Shown piece after piece: positions 9,236 through 17,350 of a DNA stretch of 64,000 bases. The DNA comes from CAWFMO01 sp963817065. Its GTDB lineage: Bacteria; Actinomycetota; Thermoleophilia; Solirubrobacterales; 70-9. The stretch is from assembly GCA_963817065.1 (NCBI GenBank), contig CAWFMO010000001.1, positions 310,001-374,000 on the forward strand. Reading direction: 5' to 3'. Each line of letters begins with the position of its first letter. Within the stretch, counting starts at the first letter, position 1. Below the pieces are notes generated by a model. The model was given only the letters and a program-made list of their open reading frames with translations. It was not told the origin of the DNA and searched no databases. The translations under genes were made by a program, and so were the position numbers.

Positions 9236-10269
9236 GCCGCGACCGCCCCGTCACGCCGCGCGCCGACCGGGTGCTCCCGGGCGTCTGGCGCCTCCGTCTG
9301 CCGCTGCCCTGGCCCGGGGTCCCGCACGGAAACGCCTGGGCGATCGGGAACGAGGACGGCAGCCCCGACGGCGGCATCGTCCTCTTCGACACCGGGATCG
9401 GGGGAGAGGGGCGGCTGGCGCTGCTCTCCCAGGCCCTCGGGCAGGCAGGCTTCGCGCTCGGCGACGTCCGGCTCGTCGTCTGCACCCACGCGCACGTCGA
9501 CCACTTCGGGCTCGCGGCGCCGATCGCCGAGGCCGCCGGCTGCGAGGTCTGGGTCCACCCGGCCTGGGGCCACGTCCGCGGGCTCGCCGAGGACCCCGAC
9601 GCGGCGCTCGACGCACGGATCGAGGTCGCGCGCCAGAGCGGCGTCCCTGCGGCCGGGCTCGAGCTCTACGAGAAGATGCGCCGCGGCGCCGAGACCGGGA
9701 TCGAGGGGCTCCCCGATCCCGACCGCGACCTCCTCCCCGGGGTCGAGGTCGAGACCGGGCTCGGCTCCTGGAGCGTCCACCTGACGCCGGGCCACGCGCC
9801 GTCGCACGTGGTCCTCCACCAGCCTCAGCGCAAGCTGCTGATCTCCGGAGACCACGTCCTCGGCCGCGTCTCGCTGTTCTTCGACCACGGACACACCCCG
9901 GACCCGGTCGGCGAGTTCCTCGGCGGGCTCGAGGAGGTCGAGCGGCTCGACGTCGGCCTCTGCCTCGCGGGGCACGGGCGGCCGTTCCGCGACGTCAGGG
10001 CGAAGGTCGCCGAGAACAGGCGCCAGGTCGATGAGCAGCTCGGCAGGGTGCGCGCGGCGATCGCCGGCGGCGAGAAGACCGTCTTCGAGACCGCGGTCGA
10101 GATGATCGGGCCCGAGAACCTCAACCCGGCCAACACCGCGTGGGGGCTGCAGATGGCGCTCGCCTACCTCGACCATCTGGCGCTGCTCGGCGAGGCCGAG
10201 CGGATCGAGGGCTCCGACCCGGTTCGCTGGGCCGGCGCCCGCGCCGAGGCCGAAGCCGAGCCCGCCTAG
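9232..10269 (+). CDS. MBL-fold metallohydrolase
   Basis: 345 residues from TTG 9232, overlapping the YceI stop by four bases; GTG 9270 would be a later alternative. The metal-binding motif CTHAHVDHFG (HxHxDH) is complete. LTPGHAPSHVVLH and ISGDHVLG supply the later His and Asp ligands, and AGHGRPF the last His. The length with a C-terminal extension fits the glyoxalase II-like/lactonase-like hydrolases. Coupling to YceI suggests a joint role that the sequence does not identify. Confidence 0.85.
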   Translation: MSRDRPVTPRADRVLPGVWRLRLPLPWPGVPHGNAWAIGNEDGSPDGGIVLFDTGIGGEGRLALLSQALGQAGFALGDVRLVVCTHAHVDHFGLAAPIAEAAGCEVWVHPAWGHVRGLAEDPDAALDARIEVARQSGVPAAGLELYEKMRRGAETGIEGLPDPDRDLLPGVEVETGLGSWSVHLTPGHAPSHVVLHQPQRKLLISGDHVLGRVSLFFDHGHTPDPVGEFLGGLEEVERLDVGLCLAGHGRPFRDVRAKVAENRRQVDEQLGRVRAAIAGGEKTVFETAVEMIGPENLNPANTAWGLQMALAYLDHLALLGEAERIEGSDPVRWAGARAEAEAEPA

Positions 10270-11398
10270 CGAGCCTTCCTGGAGCCGGAGGCTGTCGCGC
10301 TTCGGCCGCTTCGCGGCCGGCTCCTTCTTCGGCTTCGACCCGCCCTCGATCGACGCGCCCTCGATGTCGATCCGCGGCAGGACGCGCTCGGCGCACTTCG
10401 GCATCCAGCCCACGCCGTCGCCGGCGAGCACGAGCAGCGCCGGCGCCAGGACGAGCACCGCGATCGCCGCTGCCGAAGACCGCGATCATGATCAGCGCGG
10501 CGGCCGAGATCACGCGGCCGCCGGTCGCGAGCCCTGCCGCGATCGCCTCGCGGTTCGACCGCGCACTGGCGCGGTGGTGCTCGATCTGGCTCATCAGGAA
10601 CACCTGGTAGTCCATCGAAAGCCCGAAGAGGACGGCGAACATGATCAGCGGCACGAAGCCGGCGATCGGGTCGTCGCCGCTCGAGGTGTCGAGGCCGACG
10701 AGGCCGAGCCCCCAGCCCCACTGGAAGCAGGCGGTGACGACGCCGAAGGCCGCGATCACCGTCGCGACGTTGGCGAGCGCGGCCTGCGCCGGGATCACGA
10801 CCGAGCGGAAGGCCGTCATCAGAACGATGAAGCCGAGCAGGATGACGATCGCGATCACGAGCCCGAGCCGGTCCGAGATCCCCGCCGCGAGATCGACGTA
10901 GCTCGCGGTCTGGCCACCTACGTGGGCGTCCGCGTCGTCGCCCGCGGTCGACTGCGGGATCACGTACTCGCGGATCGTCGTCACGAGCTCCGCGGTCTTC
11001 TCGTCCGCGGGCCTCGTCGTCGCGATGACGCTGAAGATCGCCGCGTGGCCGTCCTTGTTGATCTGCGGGGGCGAGACGAGCTCGACGCCGATCGTCGCGC
11101 CGAGCGCGTCCTGGAGCGCGACCAGCCGCGGGTCGGTGCCGCGCTCGTCGCCGCCTGCCGCCGTCAGCTCGGCGGTGATCGTCTTCTTCAGCTTCTCGGC
11201 CTGCTGCTGCTGGGTCTGGGCCTGCTCCTGGAGTCCCTCGAGTTGCTGCTTCTCGGTCTCGAGCTCCGCCGCCTCGGTCTTGGCGTTCGCGGCTTGGAGC
11301 TGGAGCTTGTTCTTCTGCTGGACGAGCTGCAGCGCCTCGGCCGCGGCCCCGGCCGCCTCGGCGGCGAGCGCGAACGTCAGCCGTCCAGCGCGAGCGGC
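10266..11398 (-). pseudogene. Remnant of an MMPL transporter gene (C-terminal half)
   Basis: Reading leftward, frame 1 gives a Gln-rich coiled coil, a periplasmic segment, then membrane helices with FGLSMDYQVFLMSQIEHH, the MMPL helix-4 signature. It reaches GRVISAAALIMIAVFGS at about 10465, then the match jumps to another frame (VLVLAPALLVLAGDG, then RVLPRIDIEGAS). About 25-30 residues, including the expected FG-GLA-LDATIVR helix, are missing there. No N-terminal half and no start codon are found. The last recognisable residues run to about 10270; TAG 10266-10268 is in a third frame. So the gene is truncated, internally deleted and frameshifted. Confidence 0.8.
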
Positions 11399-12229
11399 CT
11401 AGCGGTATCCAGTCTGGCGCAGGAAGCGGCGGAGCTGGCTCAGGAACTGCTTTCCGGTCGGGGCGAAGAACTCCGCGTCCGGCATCAGATAGCCCCGCCG
11501 GCTCGCCAGCTTTGCGAACCTGAGCCCTCCGGCGCAGCGGCCGAGCAGGCAGCGGTCGGCGGCGATCGCCGCGAGCACCGGGCGCACGTTGGCGCGCCCC
11601 TTGAGCCGCCGGTAAGCGCGGAGCTGACGCCGGGCGTGCCCGCGCACGGTCACCGGGTAAGAGGTCGTGACGTCGATCATCCGGCCGCCGCTGAAGCGCC
11701 AGACCCGCGGCGGGAACGAGCCCGCGCCGAAGGCCCCGAACTCGAACGCGAAGCGCGCGTCGGCGCTGCGGAACTCGGGCAGCCCGTCGCGCTCCGGGTC
11801 GATCAAGCGGTAGCCGACGTCGAGCCAATGCTGGGTCAGGCCGACGTAGGTCGAGATCGACGGGGCGTGGTTGTAGATCCGCGAGTAGAAGCAGCAGTCG
11901 GCGCCGCCGCTGAACAGGTCGACGACGACCTCGGGCTCGGGAGACGAGTCGAGCTGGAGGATCTGGACGGAGCTGCGGCGGCCCTTGTACGCGGGACCGG
12001 CGCTGCAGGCCTCGCACGGCTCGGGCAGGGTCTCCTCGAGGACGATCGATCCGTTGCGGAAGATCGTCACCGTCGCCCCCGAGTAGCTCGATCGCGCCTT
12101 CTCGTAGCCGAGCTGGGCGGTGACGACGCCGGCGCTCGCGCTCTCGGTGATATTGGCCGCGGTCGCCGTCGCGGCGTGAGCCAGCGCCAGCGCGCCGGCG
12201 GCGCAGACGGCGGGGACGAGGCGCCTCAT
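11399..12229 (-). CDS. Secreted protein of unknown function
   Basis: 276 residues with a signal peptide (MRRLVPAVCAAGALALAHAA, cleavage near TAAN). The mature part has cysteine pairs (EPCEACSAG; GGADCCFYS; DRCLLGRCAGG) suited to oxidising export, and a beta-rich middle with PEVVVDLFSGGADCC. No family recognised. ATG 12229 has TAGCCT (12242-12237) seven bases upstream. The stop codon is immediately followed, in the same frame, by the truncated MMPL remnant. Confidence 0.7.
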   Translation of the reverse strand: MRRLVPAVCAAGALALAHAATATAANITESASAGVVTAQLGYEKARSSYSGATVTIFRNGSIVLEETLPEPCEACSAGPAYKGRRSSVQILQLDSSPEPEVVVDLFSGGADCCFYSRIYNHAPSISTYVGLTQHWLDVGYRLIDPERDGLPEFRSADARFAFEFGAFGAGSFPPRVWRFSGGRMIDVTTSYPVTVRGHARRQLRAYRRLKGRANVRPVLAAIAADRCLLGRCAGGLRFAKLASRRGYLMPDAEFFAPTGKQFLSQLRRFLRQTGYR

Positions 12230-12272
12230 CGACCCAAGGCTAGAGCGCGCGGGAGCCGGGTATCCAGCGCCT

Positions 12273-12641
12273 GTGCCGGAGGAAGTCGAAAAGGCGGTCC
12301 GCGGCGACGGGGTGGTCGAGTGGCTCGACCGCGATGGTGAGCTGCACCGCGAGGACGGCCCGGCGCGGGTCTTCCCCGGCGGGCGCGAGGAGTGGTTCCG
12401 CCACGGGCGGCTTCACCGCGAGGACGGCCCGGCCGTGATCCACGCCAACGGCTCGACCAAGTGGTATCGCGACGGCGTCCGCCACCGGGTCGGCGCTCCC
12501 GCGTGCGAGTACGTGAACGGGACCGAGAAGTGGTACCTGAACGGCCTGCGCCACCGCGAGGACGGTCCGGCGGCGATCTACCCCGACGGCCGCCGGATCT
12601 GGTTCCTCGAAGGCGAGAAGGTGGCCGAGGAGCGGCCGTAA
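12273..12641 (+). CDS. MORN-like 23-residue repeat protein
   Basis: 122 residues from GTG 12273. It consists almost wholly of four 23-residue units, each starting HREDGPA (HRVGAPA in the third) and ending G-x-x-x-W-[FY]-x-x-G. Similar G-x-x-HREDGPA-x-x-W repeats occur in MORN-like proteins of bacteria, protists and large viruses, but function is unknown. There is no signal peptide. TATCCA lies six bases before the start. It is divergent from the secreted protein gene. Confidence 0.65.
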   Translation: MPEEVEKAVRGDGVVEWLDRDGELHREDGPARVFPGGREEWFRHGRLHREDGPAVIHANGSTKWYRDGVRHRVGAPACEYVNGTEKWYLNGLRHREDGPAAIYPDGRRIWFLEGEKVAEERP

Positions 12642-12668
12642 CGCCGCTCCCCGGCCTCCAGAGATGTG

Positions 12669-13553
12669 TCAGCCCGAGTTGACCGCTCCGACGAGCGCGT
12701 TGGCCGCGCCCTGCATCCCGGCGCGGTTCGGGTGGATCGGCGCGGCGCCGTTGCCGGGCACGAGCGGCTCGACCCAGCGGGTCGAGGAGCCCTTGCAGGC
12801 GTCGTGACCGATCGATGCCTGGTACCAGCTCACGAGCCGGGCGCCGTTCGCGGCGGCCTGGTTCGCGACCATCTGGTTCAGCTCCCGCTGCTTGGCGCGC
12901 AGGTACGGGGCGTCGCTGTATGAGATCGGCATCTGGGGAAAGCAGCCGTTGCCGGTCTCGGGGAAGATCGCCGGGTAGTCGACGGCGAAGACCCGCGCCT
13001 GCGGCGCGCGAGCCCTGATCCCGTCGAAGACCGCGTCGACCAACGGCGACGTGGCGTTGATCCGCTGGCTGATCGTGTCGACCCCGTTGACGATGTACCT
13101 GTTGCGGCACGGGGAGCCGAACGGGTTCCAGGTGATGCAGCTCTGGGCGATCTCCGAGAATCCGATGTCGTTGCCGCCGATCGTCAGCGAGACGACCCTC
13201 GTGTCCGCGGCCAGCGAGTTGAACTGGGGCGGGTTCGGGCCGTCGGGATCGACGTTCTGCTGGCTCGTCATGTGGTTCGTCTTCGCGCCGCTGCAGCTCG
13301 GATCGCGAAGCGGCAAGCCGATCCCGGCTCGAGCGAGGCGGGGGTAGTTGTTGGAGGACTTGAGGCAGCCGATCGGCAGGACCGGATCGGGGATGAACGG
13401 GCCGGCGACGTACGAGTCGCCGAGCGATACGTAGTTGTCTTCGGCGCGGGCAGATGACGCAGCCGCGAGGGCTCCGACGAGCGCGACGACGACGGCGAGG
13501 GCAACGATTCGCCTCAACGCAGGCGAGATGCCGACGGGGTACTGGTGCTCCAT
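12669..13553 (-). CDS. Secreted SGNH/GDSL hydrolase
   Basis: 294 residues. A signal peptide ends near ASSARAED. Block I is YVSLGDSYVAGP (nucleophile Ser in GDS), block III LTIGGNDIGF (oxyanion Asn), block V IHPNRAGM (catalytic His). Several cysteines fit the disulfide-bonded actinobacterial lipase/esterase subgroup (Streptomyces SCO7513-like). It probably hydrolyses esters outside the cell. A strong SD, GGAGAGGAG, precedes ATG 13553 by about eight bases, so this gene is not leaderless. Confidence 0.92.
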   Translation of the reverse strand: MEHQYPVGISPALRRIVALAVVVALVGALAAASSARAEDNYVSLGDSYVAGPFIPDPVLPIGCLKSSNNYPRLARAGIGLPLRDPSCSGAKTNHMTSQQNVDPDGPNPPQFNSLAADTRVVSLTIGGNDIGFSEIAQSCITWNPFGSPCRNRYIVNGVDTISQRINATSPLVDAVFDGIRARAPQARVFAVDYPAIFPETGNGCFPQMPISYSDAPYLRAKQRELNQMVANQAAANGARLVSWYQASIGHDACKGSSTRWVEPLVPGNGAAPIHPNRAGMQGAANALVGAVNSG

Positions 13554-13611
13554 GTTGTTTCTCCTCTCCTCCTACCCGTCGCGGGCGGAATACCCGCTAC
13601 GCAGGGCGTTC

Positions 13612-13628
13612 ACACCCCCTGGGAGTAC
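13612..13628. promoter_or_regulatory. Possible CsoR-type box upstream of the GDSL hydrolase
   Basis: The 17-base sequence ACACCCCCTGGGAGTAC resembles the two CsoR boxes of this window (52255-52271 and 52298-52314), matching the second at 13 of 17 positions. It lies 59 bases upstream of the GDSL hydrolase start. A chance match in GC-rich DNA is possible. Confidence 0.25.
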
Positions 13629-13641
13629 GAGCGAGCGAGAA

Positions 13642-14598
13642 CTATGCGTCGGGGAAGGCTCCCGGGATCGGCTGACCGCGCTCGGCCCAGGAGCGCTCGG
13701 TCTTGGCGACGAGATCGAAGAAGATCGTGTTCGGGCCCGAGCGCACGCGCCCCGGGGTCACCGCTCGCGCGCGGCGGAGCGCCGCGGCCGTCGCCCGGAA
13801 CGCCGTCGCCTGCCGCGGGCTGAGGCGAAGCCCGTAGAGCTCGCGGATCCGCCGCGGCAGGCTGCCGAGGACGAGCAGGTTGTGGACCCGCATCGCCGGG
13901 CGGTGCGCGGCCGGGGTCGGGATCTGGAACATGATCGCCCTGCCGAGGATCCGCGCCTCGTCGGTCAGGTGGGCGTCCGGGCCCTCGATCCGCTCGCGCA
14001 TGTACTCGGTGAACTCGGCGTGCGAGCCCGGCGCGACCTCGCGCGGCATCCCGAAGAGCTCGCCGAAGCGCACGTAGTCGAGCCAGAACGCGTCGCGCTC
14101 GTCATCGGAGAGCGGGCCGATCAGCAGCTCGTAGAACGTCCGCGCCGAGTCGGCGCTGACCGCGATCGTCCACAGCATCTGCTCGGGGTCGAAGGCCGAG
14201 TAGGGGGTGCCGGCTCTGTAGTTGCCGGCGTCCTCGGGAAGCTCGCCGTGGACCTTGCCGTGCATGCGCTCGACCGCGCCGAGCACCGCGTCGGCCTCCG
14301 CCCGCGAGCCGAAGAAGATCGTCTCGAACATCTTGCCGGTGTGGGCGAGGCGCTGGAACGGCGTCGCCCGGGCCCAGGTGTGGGTCGCGGTGCCGATGTA
14401 GTTGAGCGGGTTGATCGCCCCGATCGCGAGCGCCCGCTGGCCGAACAGCAGGCCGACCGCGCGCTGCGAGTGGACGTGGCGGAGGACCGAGGTCGCGGCG
14501 GGGAAGTAGCCCTCGTCGGTGTCCGCTGCGGACGCGGTGCGTGAGGTTTCGGTGGCGGTGGCGGACAAAAGAGGTCGAGCGAGAAGTGTTACAGTCAT
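13642..14598 (-). CDS. MpaB-family oxygenase (former DUF2236)
   Basis: 318 residues. GYFPAATSVLRHVHSQRAVG is the N-terminal family segment. GQRALAIGAINPLNYIGTAT and TPYSAFDPEQMLWT-x-AVSAD follow, then MFQIPTPAAHRP. The family includes latex-clearing protein-like and mpaB oxygenases that use a haem or metal centre, with conserved His residues in RHVHS and HTGKMF. The start ATG 14598 overlaps the operator region of the divergent TetR gene. TAATCT is five bases upstream. Regulation by that TetR protein is likely from the arrangement. Confidence 0.85.
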   Translation of the reverse strand: MTVTLLARPLLSATATETSRTASAADTDEGYFPAATSVLRHVHSQRAVGLLFGQRALAIGAINPLNYIGTATHTWARATPFQRLAHTGKMFETIFFGSRAEADAVLGAVERMHGKVHGELPEDAGNYRAGTPYSAFDPEQMLWTIAVSADSARTFYELLIGPLSDDERDAFWLDYVRFGELFGMPREVAPGSHAEFTEYMRERIEGPDAHLTDEARILGRAIMFQIPTPAAHRPAMRVHNLLVLGSLPRRIRELYGLRLSPRQATAFRATAAALRRARAVTPGRVRSGPNTIFFDLVAKTERSWAERGQPIPGAFPDA

Positions 14599-14614
14599 GT
14601 ATCAGATTAGCAGA
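14581..14614. promoter_or_regulatory. Shared MpaB/TetR promoter-operator region
   Basis: An AT-rich stretch with TACAGT (14590-14595) on the plus strand and TAATCT (14609-14604) on the minus strand. It is notably poorer in GC than the flanks and contains the only space between the divergent starts, so the TetR operator should lie here. No perfect palindrome was found. Confidence 0.4.
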
Positions 14615-15190
14615 ATGCCGACAGCGACAACAGCCGAGAAGCCCGCGCCGCGCGCCGACGTAGCCCGCAACGCGAAGCGGATCGTCGAGGTCGCGGCGGG
14701 GGTGCTCGCCGACCGCCCCGAGGCCTCGATGCGCGAGATCGCCGACGCCGCAGGGCTCAGCCGCGTGACGCTCTACCGCCACTTCGACGGCCGCGAGCAG
14801 CTGCTCGCCGAGATCCAGCGCGCCGGGCTCGCCGAGGCCCGGGCGATCCTCGAGCGGCTGCCCGAGCGGGGCGAGGTCGTGCCGGCGATCTGCGAGGCGC
14901 TCGGCGAGAGCATCGCGCTCGGGTCCCGTTACCGGGTGGTGGCGCTCGCGCCGCGGACCGAGCGCGGCCTGTTCGCCGACGAGGCGGCGACCGCCGCACC
15001 GCTGCTCGCGGCGATCGCGCGCGGCAAGCGCAGCGGGGAGATCGATCGATCGATGGACGACCTCTTCCTCGTCTCGCTCTTCCCCTTCCTCGCCCTGACC
15101 GCGATCGGCCTGATCGAGCGCACCCGGGCCGATCCCGAAGCCGTGACCACCGACGCCCAGACAGCGCTGCGCAAGTCGCTCGCGGCCTGA
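14615..15190 (+). CDS. TetR-family transcriptional regulator
   Basis: 191 residues from ATG 14615; an in-frame ATG at 14597 is the alternative. The N-terminal helix-turn-helix is clear: SMREIADAAGLSRVTLYRHF with a following DGREQLL. The C-terminal ligand domain is divergent, as usual. It is divergent from the MpaB oxygenase with 16 bases between starts, so it most likely controls that gene and itself. The ligand is unknown. Confidence 0.9.
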   Translation: MPTATTAEKPAPRADVARNAKRIVEVAAGVLADRPEASMREIADAAGLSRVTLYRHFDGREQLLAEIQRAGLAEARAILERLPERGEVVPAICEALGESIALGSRYRVVALAPRTERGLFADEAATAAPLLAAIARGKRSGEIDRSMDDLFLVSLFPFLALTAIGLIERTRADPEAVTTDAQTALRKSLAA

Positions 15191-15191
15191 G

Positions 15192-15767
15192 CTACCGAGC
15201 GAGGCCTTTGTCGAGCGGCGTCCCGGCGCTGTTGAGGGTCATCGCGAGCATCTCGTAGTGGCCGGTGAGCATGCAGAGCTCGAGCATCTGCTCCTCGGAG
15301 AGGTGCTTCGCCGCCCGCTCCCAGGCTTCGTCGGAGAGCACGCGGTCGCTGTGGAGCTCGTCGACCGCGGCGAGGATCGCCGCGTGGCGCTCGCTCCAGC
15401 CCTCGGCGCCGGCGCCCTCGCGGACGCGCTCGACGTCCTCGTCGCTGAGCCCCGCGCGGCGCGCGAGCGCCTGGTGCTGCTCCCACTCGTAGCGGGCCCG
15501 GCAGTTGACCGCCGTGCGCAGGATCACGAGCTCGGCCTCGTCGCGGGGCAGGCTCCCGAACGGCATCAGCCGCATCGCGAAGAAGAGCCAGGGCCGGAAG
15601 AGCCGCTTCTGGCGGCCGAGGGTCGCGAAGATGTTCACGGTCCGGCCCTTCGACGCCCTGCGGACGATCGGCAGGTAGAGGCGAGCGAAGAGCCCGAGCT
15701 CGCGCCCGGTGCCGGGCGCCACGCGCGGGCGCTCGTGCTCGATCCAGCCTTCGCCGTCGGTGTTCAC
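15192..15767 (-). CDS. Carboxymuconolactone decarboxylase-family protein
   Basis: 191 residues from GTG 15767. The CMD/AhpD core has LVILRTAVNCRARYEWEQH, in which Cys and His sit in the NCxxxYExxxH pattern of the family, then a long helix with HAAILAAVDELHSD. AhpD proteins use a CxxC; here a single Cys is followed by YEWxxH, as in CMD-like hydroperoxidase relatives. The GTG overlaps the stop of the upstream frameshifted membrane gene (GTGA), so the two were translationally coupled. Confidence 0.82.
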   Translation of the reverse strand: MNTDGEGWIEHERPRVAPGTGRELGLFARLYLPIVRRASKGRTVNIFATLGRQKRLFRPWLFFAMRLMPFGSLPRDEAELVILRTAVNCRARYEWEQHQALARRAGLSDEDVERVREGAGAEGWSERHAAILAAVDELHSDRVLSDEAWERAAKHLSEEQMLELCMLTGHYEMLAMTLNSAGTPLDKGLAR

Positions 15768-16295
15768 CGCCGGGACAGTAGCCCGACGATGAGATAGGCG
15801 ACCGCGCCGGCGACCGCGAGGAACTTGATCCCCGCCGCGATCGCCGCGATCCGCGGGTAGGTCGCCGTGTGGCCGTCGAGGACCGCGAGCAGGGCCGCGT
15901 CCTCGATCGCGTCGAACGCGGCGGCGAGCAGCGGCAGCCACCCGGCCGGCGCCGCCGGCCGCCGCCAGCGACTCCCTGCCGCGCCGCCGCAGCCGCTCGG
16001 CGACCGCCGCGCAGGCCGCGGAGAGGAAGATCGCGTAGGCGACGAGGTAGGAGTAGTCGACGAACAGCGAGACCCGTGCCGCGTCCTCACCCGCATCGCT
16101 CCAGTCGCCGAGGATCTCGAGCGCGCGCTGCTCGGTGCCGGCGAACTCGAACGGGATGATCCCCGGCCCGCCGTCGGCGCTGATCCGCGTGTCCTGGAAC
16201 GCGAGGAACAACCCGACTGCCAGGGTCACCGCTCCCGAGATCCAGAGGATCCGGCGGCGGGTCTCGGGAGCGACGCGCCCGAACGGGCCCAGCAT
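15764..16295 (-). pseudogene. Frameshifted small membrane protein gene
   Basis: From ATG 16295 the first frame gives LWISGAVTLAVGLFLAF (helix 1), then YSYLVAYAIFLSAACAAVAERL (helix 2 region). The continuation GWLPLLAAAFDAIEDAALLAVL, then FLAVAGAVAYLIVGLLSRR, is in another frame. The change falls near 15950-15975, in a GCC-rich repeated stretch prone to slippage. A repaired product would have four helices and about 175 residues. Its stop overlaps the start of the CMD gene. Family not recognised. A sequencing error here is as likely as true decay. Confidence 0.65.
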
Positions 16296-16322
16296 CAAAT
16301 ACCCCGCCTCAAGTACCCGCCT

Positions 16323-16619
16323 CTACTCGTAGTTGCCGAGCAGCTCCTCGGCCTCGCTCCACTTGCCCGGAGGCACCTGGAGAAAGATGTCGCCGATCCC
16401 CCACTTGTTCGGCTCCGAGTCCGCGGTCAGCGCGGCCTCGATCCCGTTGTCGGTCAGCTGCTGGCGCCAGGCGCGCGCGGTCTCGAGCTCGCCGAACTCC
16501 TTGACCGTCTCCCAGTCCTCGAAGCGCGGGTCGTGAACGTGGACCTCGGCGACGCCGTCGGGGTGCAGGTCGCCCCCGGCCGCGCGGCCCATGCCCCGGA
16601 GCCGGTCGAACAGGCCCAC
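16323..16619 (-). CDS. Small protein resembling DUF2007 signal-transducing proteins
   Basis: 98 residues from GTG 16619, four bases after the cyclophilin stop, so in one operon with it. The core ELETARAWRQQLTDNGIEAAL has the pattern of DUF2007, where an inherited-position helix is followed by G-I-x-A strands. The rest is acidic (IFLQVPPGKWSEAEELL). No enzyme motif. Function unknown. Confidence 0.6.
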   Translation of the reverse strand: MGLFDRLRGMGRAAGGDLHPDGVAEVHVHDPRFEDWETVKEFGELETARAWRQQLTDNGIEAALTADSEPNKWGIGDIFLQVPPGKWSEAEELLGNYE

Positions 16620-16623
16620 CGGG

Positions 16624-17082
16624 TCAGTCCGAGAGCTCGACGCGCTCGATCGTCTGCGGCTCGGCCGGCTTGTCGCCGGGGCCGGTCTGCGTGCCCTCGA
16701 TCGCGTCGACCGCGTCCATGCCGTCGGTGACCCGGCCGAAGACGGTGTGCTTTCCGTCGAGCCACGGCGCCGCGTCGGTGGTGACGATGAAGAACTGCGA
16801 GCCGTTGGTGTTCGGGCCGGCGTTGGCCATCGCCAGCGCCCCGCGGACGATCTTGTTGTCGTTGAACTCGTCCTCGAACGTGTAGCCGGGGCCGCCGGTG
16901 CCCGTGCCCTCCGGGCAGCCGCCCTGGATCATGAAGTCGGGGATCACGCGGTGGAAGATCAGCCCGTCGTAGAACCCGTCGCCGGCGAGCTTGCGGAAGT
17001 TCTCGACCGTCTTCGGGGCGTCGTCGTCGAAGAGCTCGACCTCGATCGGGCCGGCGTTCGTGTGCAGGGTCATCGCGGACAC
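16624..17082 (-). CDS. Peptidyl-prolyl cis-trans isomerase, cyclophilin type
   Basis: 152 residues. It has the bacterial single-domain cyclophilin layout: FHRVIPDFMIQGG (catalytic Arg and Phe region), GTGGPGYTFEDEF, MANAGPNTNGSQFFI and WLDGKHTVFGRV. It has no signal peptide, so it is a cytoplasmic proline isomerase/foldase. GTG 17082 is preferred over ATG 17073 because TAGGGT (17095-17090) sits seven bases upstream. It is divergent from the CDGSH gene. Confidence 0.95.
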   Translation of the reverse strand: MSAMTLHTNAGPIEVELFDDDAPKTVENFRKLAGDGFYDGLIFHRVIPDFMIQGGCPEGTGTGGPGYTFEDEFNDNKIVRGALAMANAGPNTNGSQFFIVTTDAAPWLDGKHTVFGRVTDGMDAVDAIEGTQTGPGDKPAEPQTIERVELSD

Positions 17083-17143
17083 GGGCGAGACCCTAGCCGA
17101 CCGGCGATGTGAGCTTCGTCCCCCTCTTGGGTACACAGCGACG

Positions 17144-17350
17144 GTGACTCCGGCGTCGATAACCCCGTACCGAAATGGCCCGTACCTGATTCGGGGCGAC
17201 TTCGAGGTCCTCGACCAGGACGGCAACGCAATCGATACGCGGCGCAAGACGATCGCGCTCTGCCGCTGCGGCCGCTCGGCGACCAAGCCGTTCTGCGACG
17301 GCACTCACAAGTCGGTGCGCTTCACGGCCGAGAGCTCCGCCTCGCGGTAG
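17144..17350 (+). CDS. CDGSH iron-sulfur domain protein
   Basis: 68 residues from GTG 17144. The single CDGSH motif CRCGRSATKPFCDGTHKSV contains the three Cys and one His that hold a redox-active [2Fe-2S] cluster. IRGDFEVLDQDG precedes it. Small stand-alone CDGSH proteins transfer electrons or clusters. The last 46 bases overlap, convergently, the end of the glycosyltransferase gene of the neighbouring diiron-enzyme operon. A link to that enzyme is inference from adjacency. Confidence 0.9.
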   Translation: MTPASITPYRNGPYLIRGDFEVLDQDGNAIDTRRKTIALCRCGRSATKPFCDGTHKSVRFTAESSASR

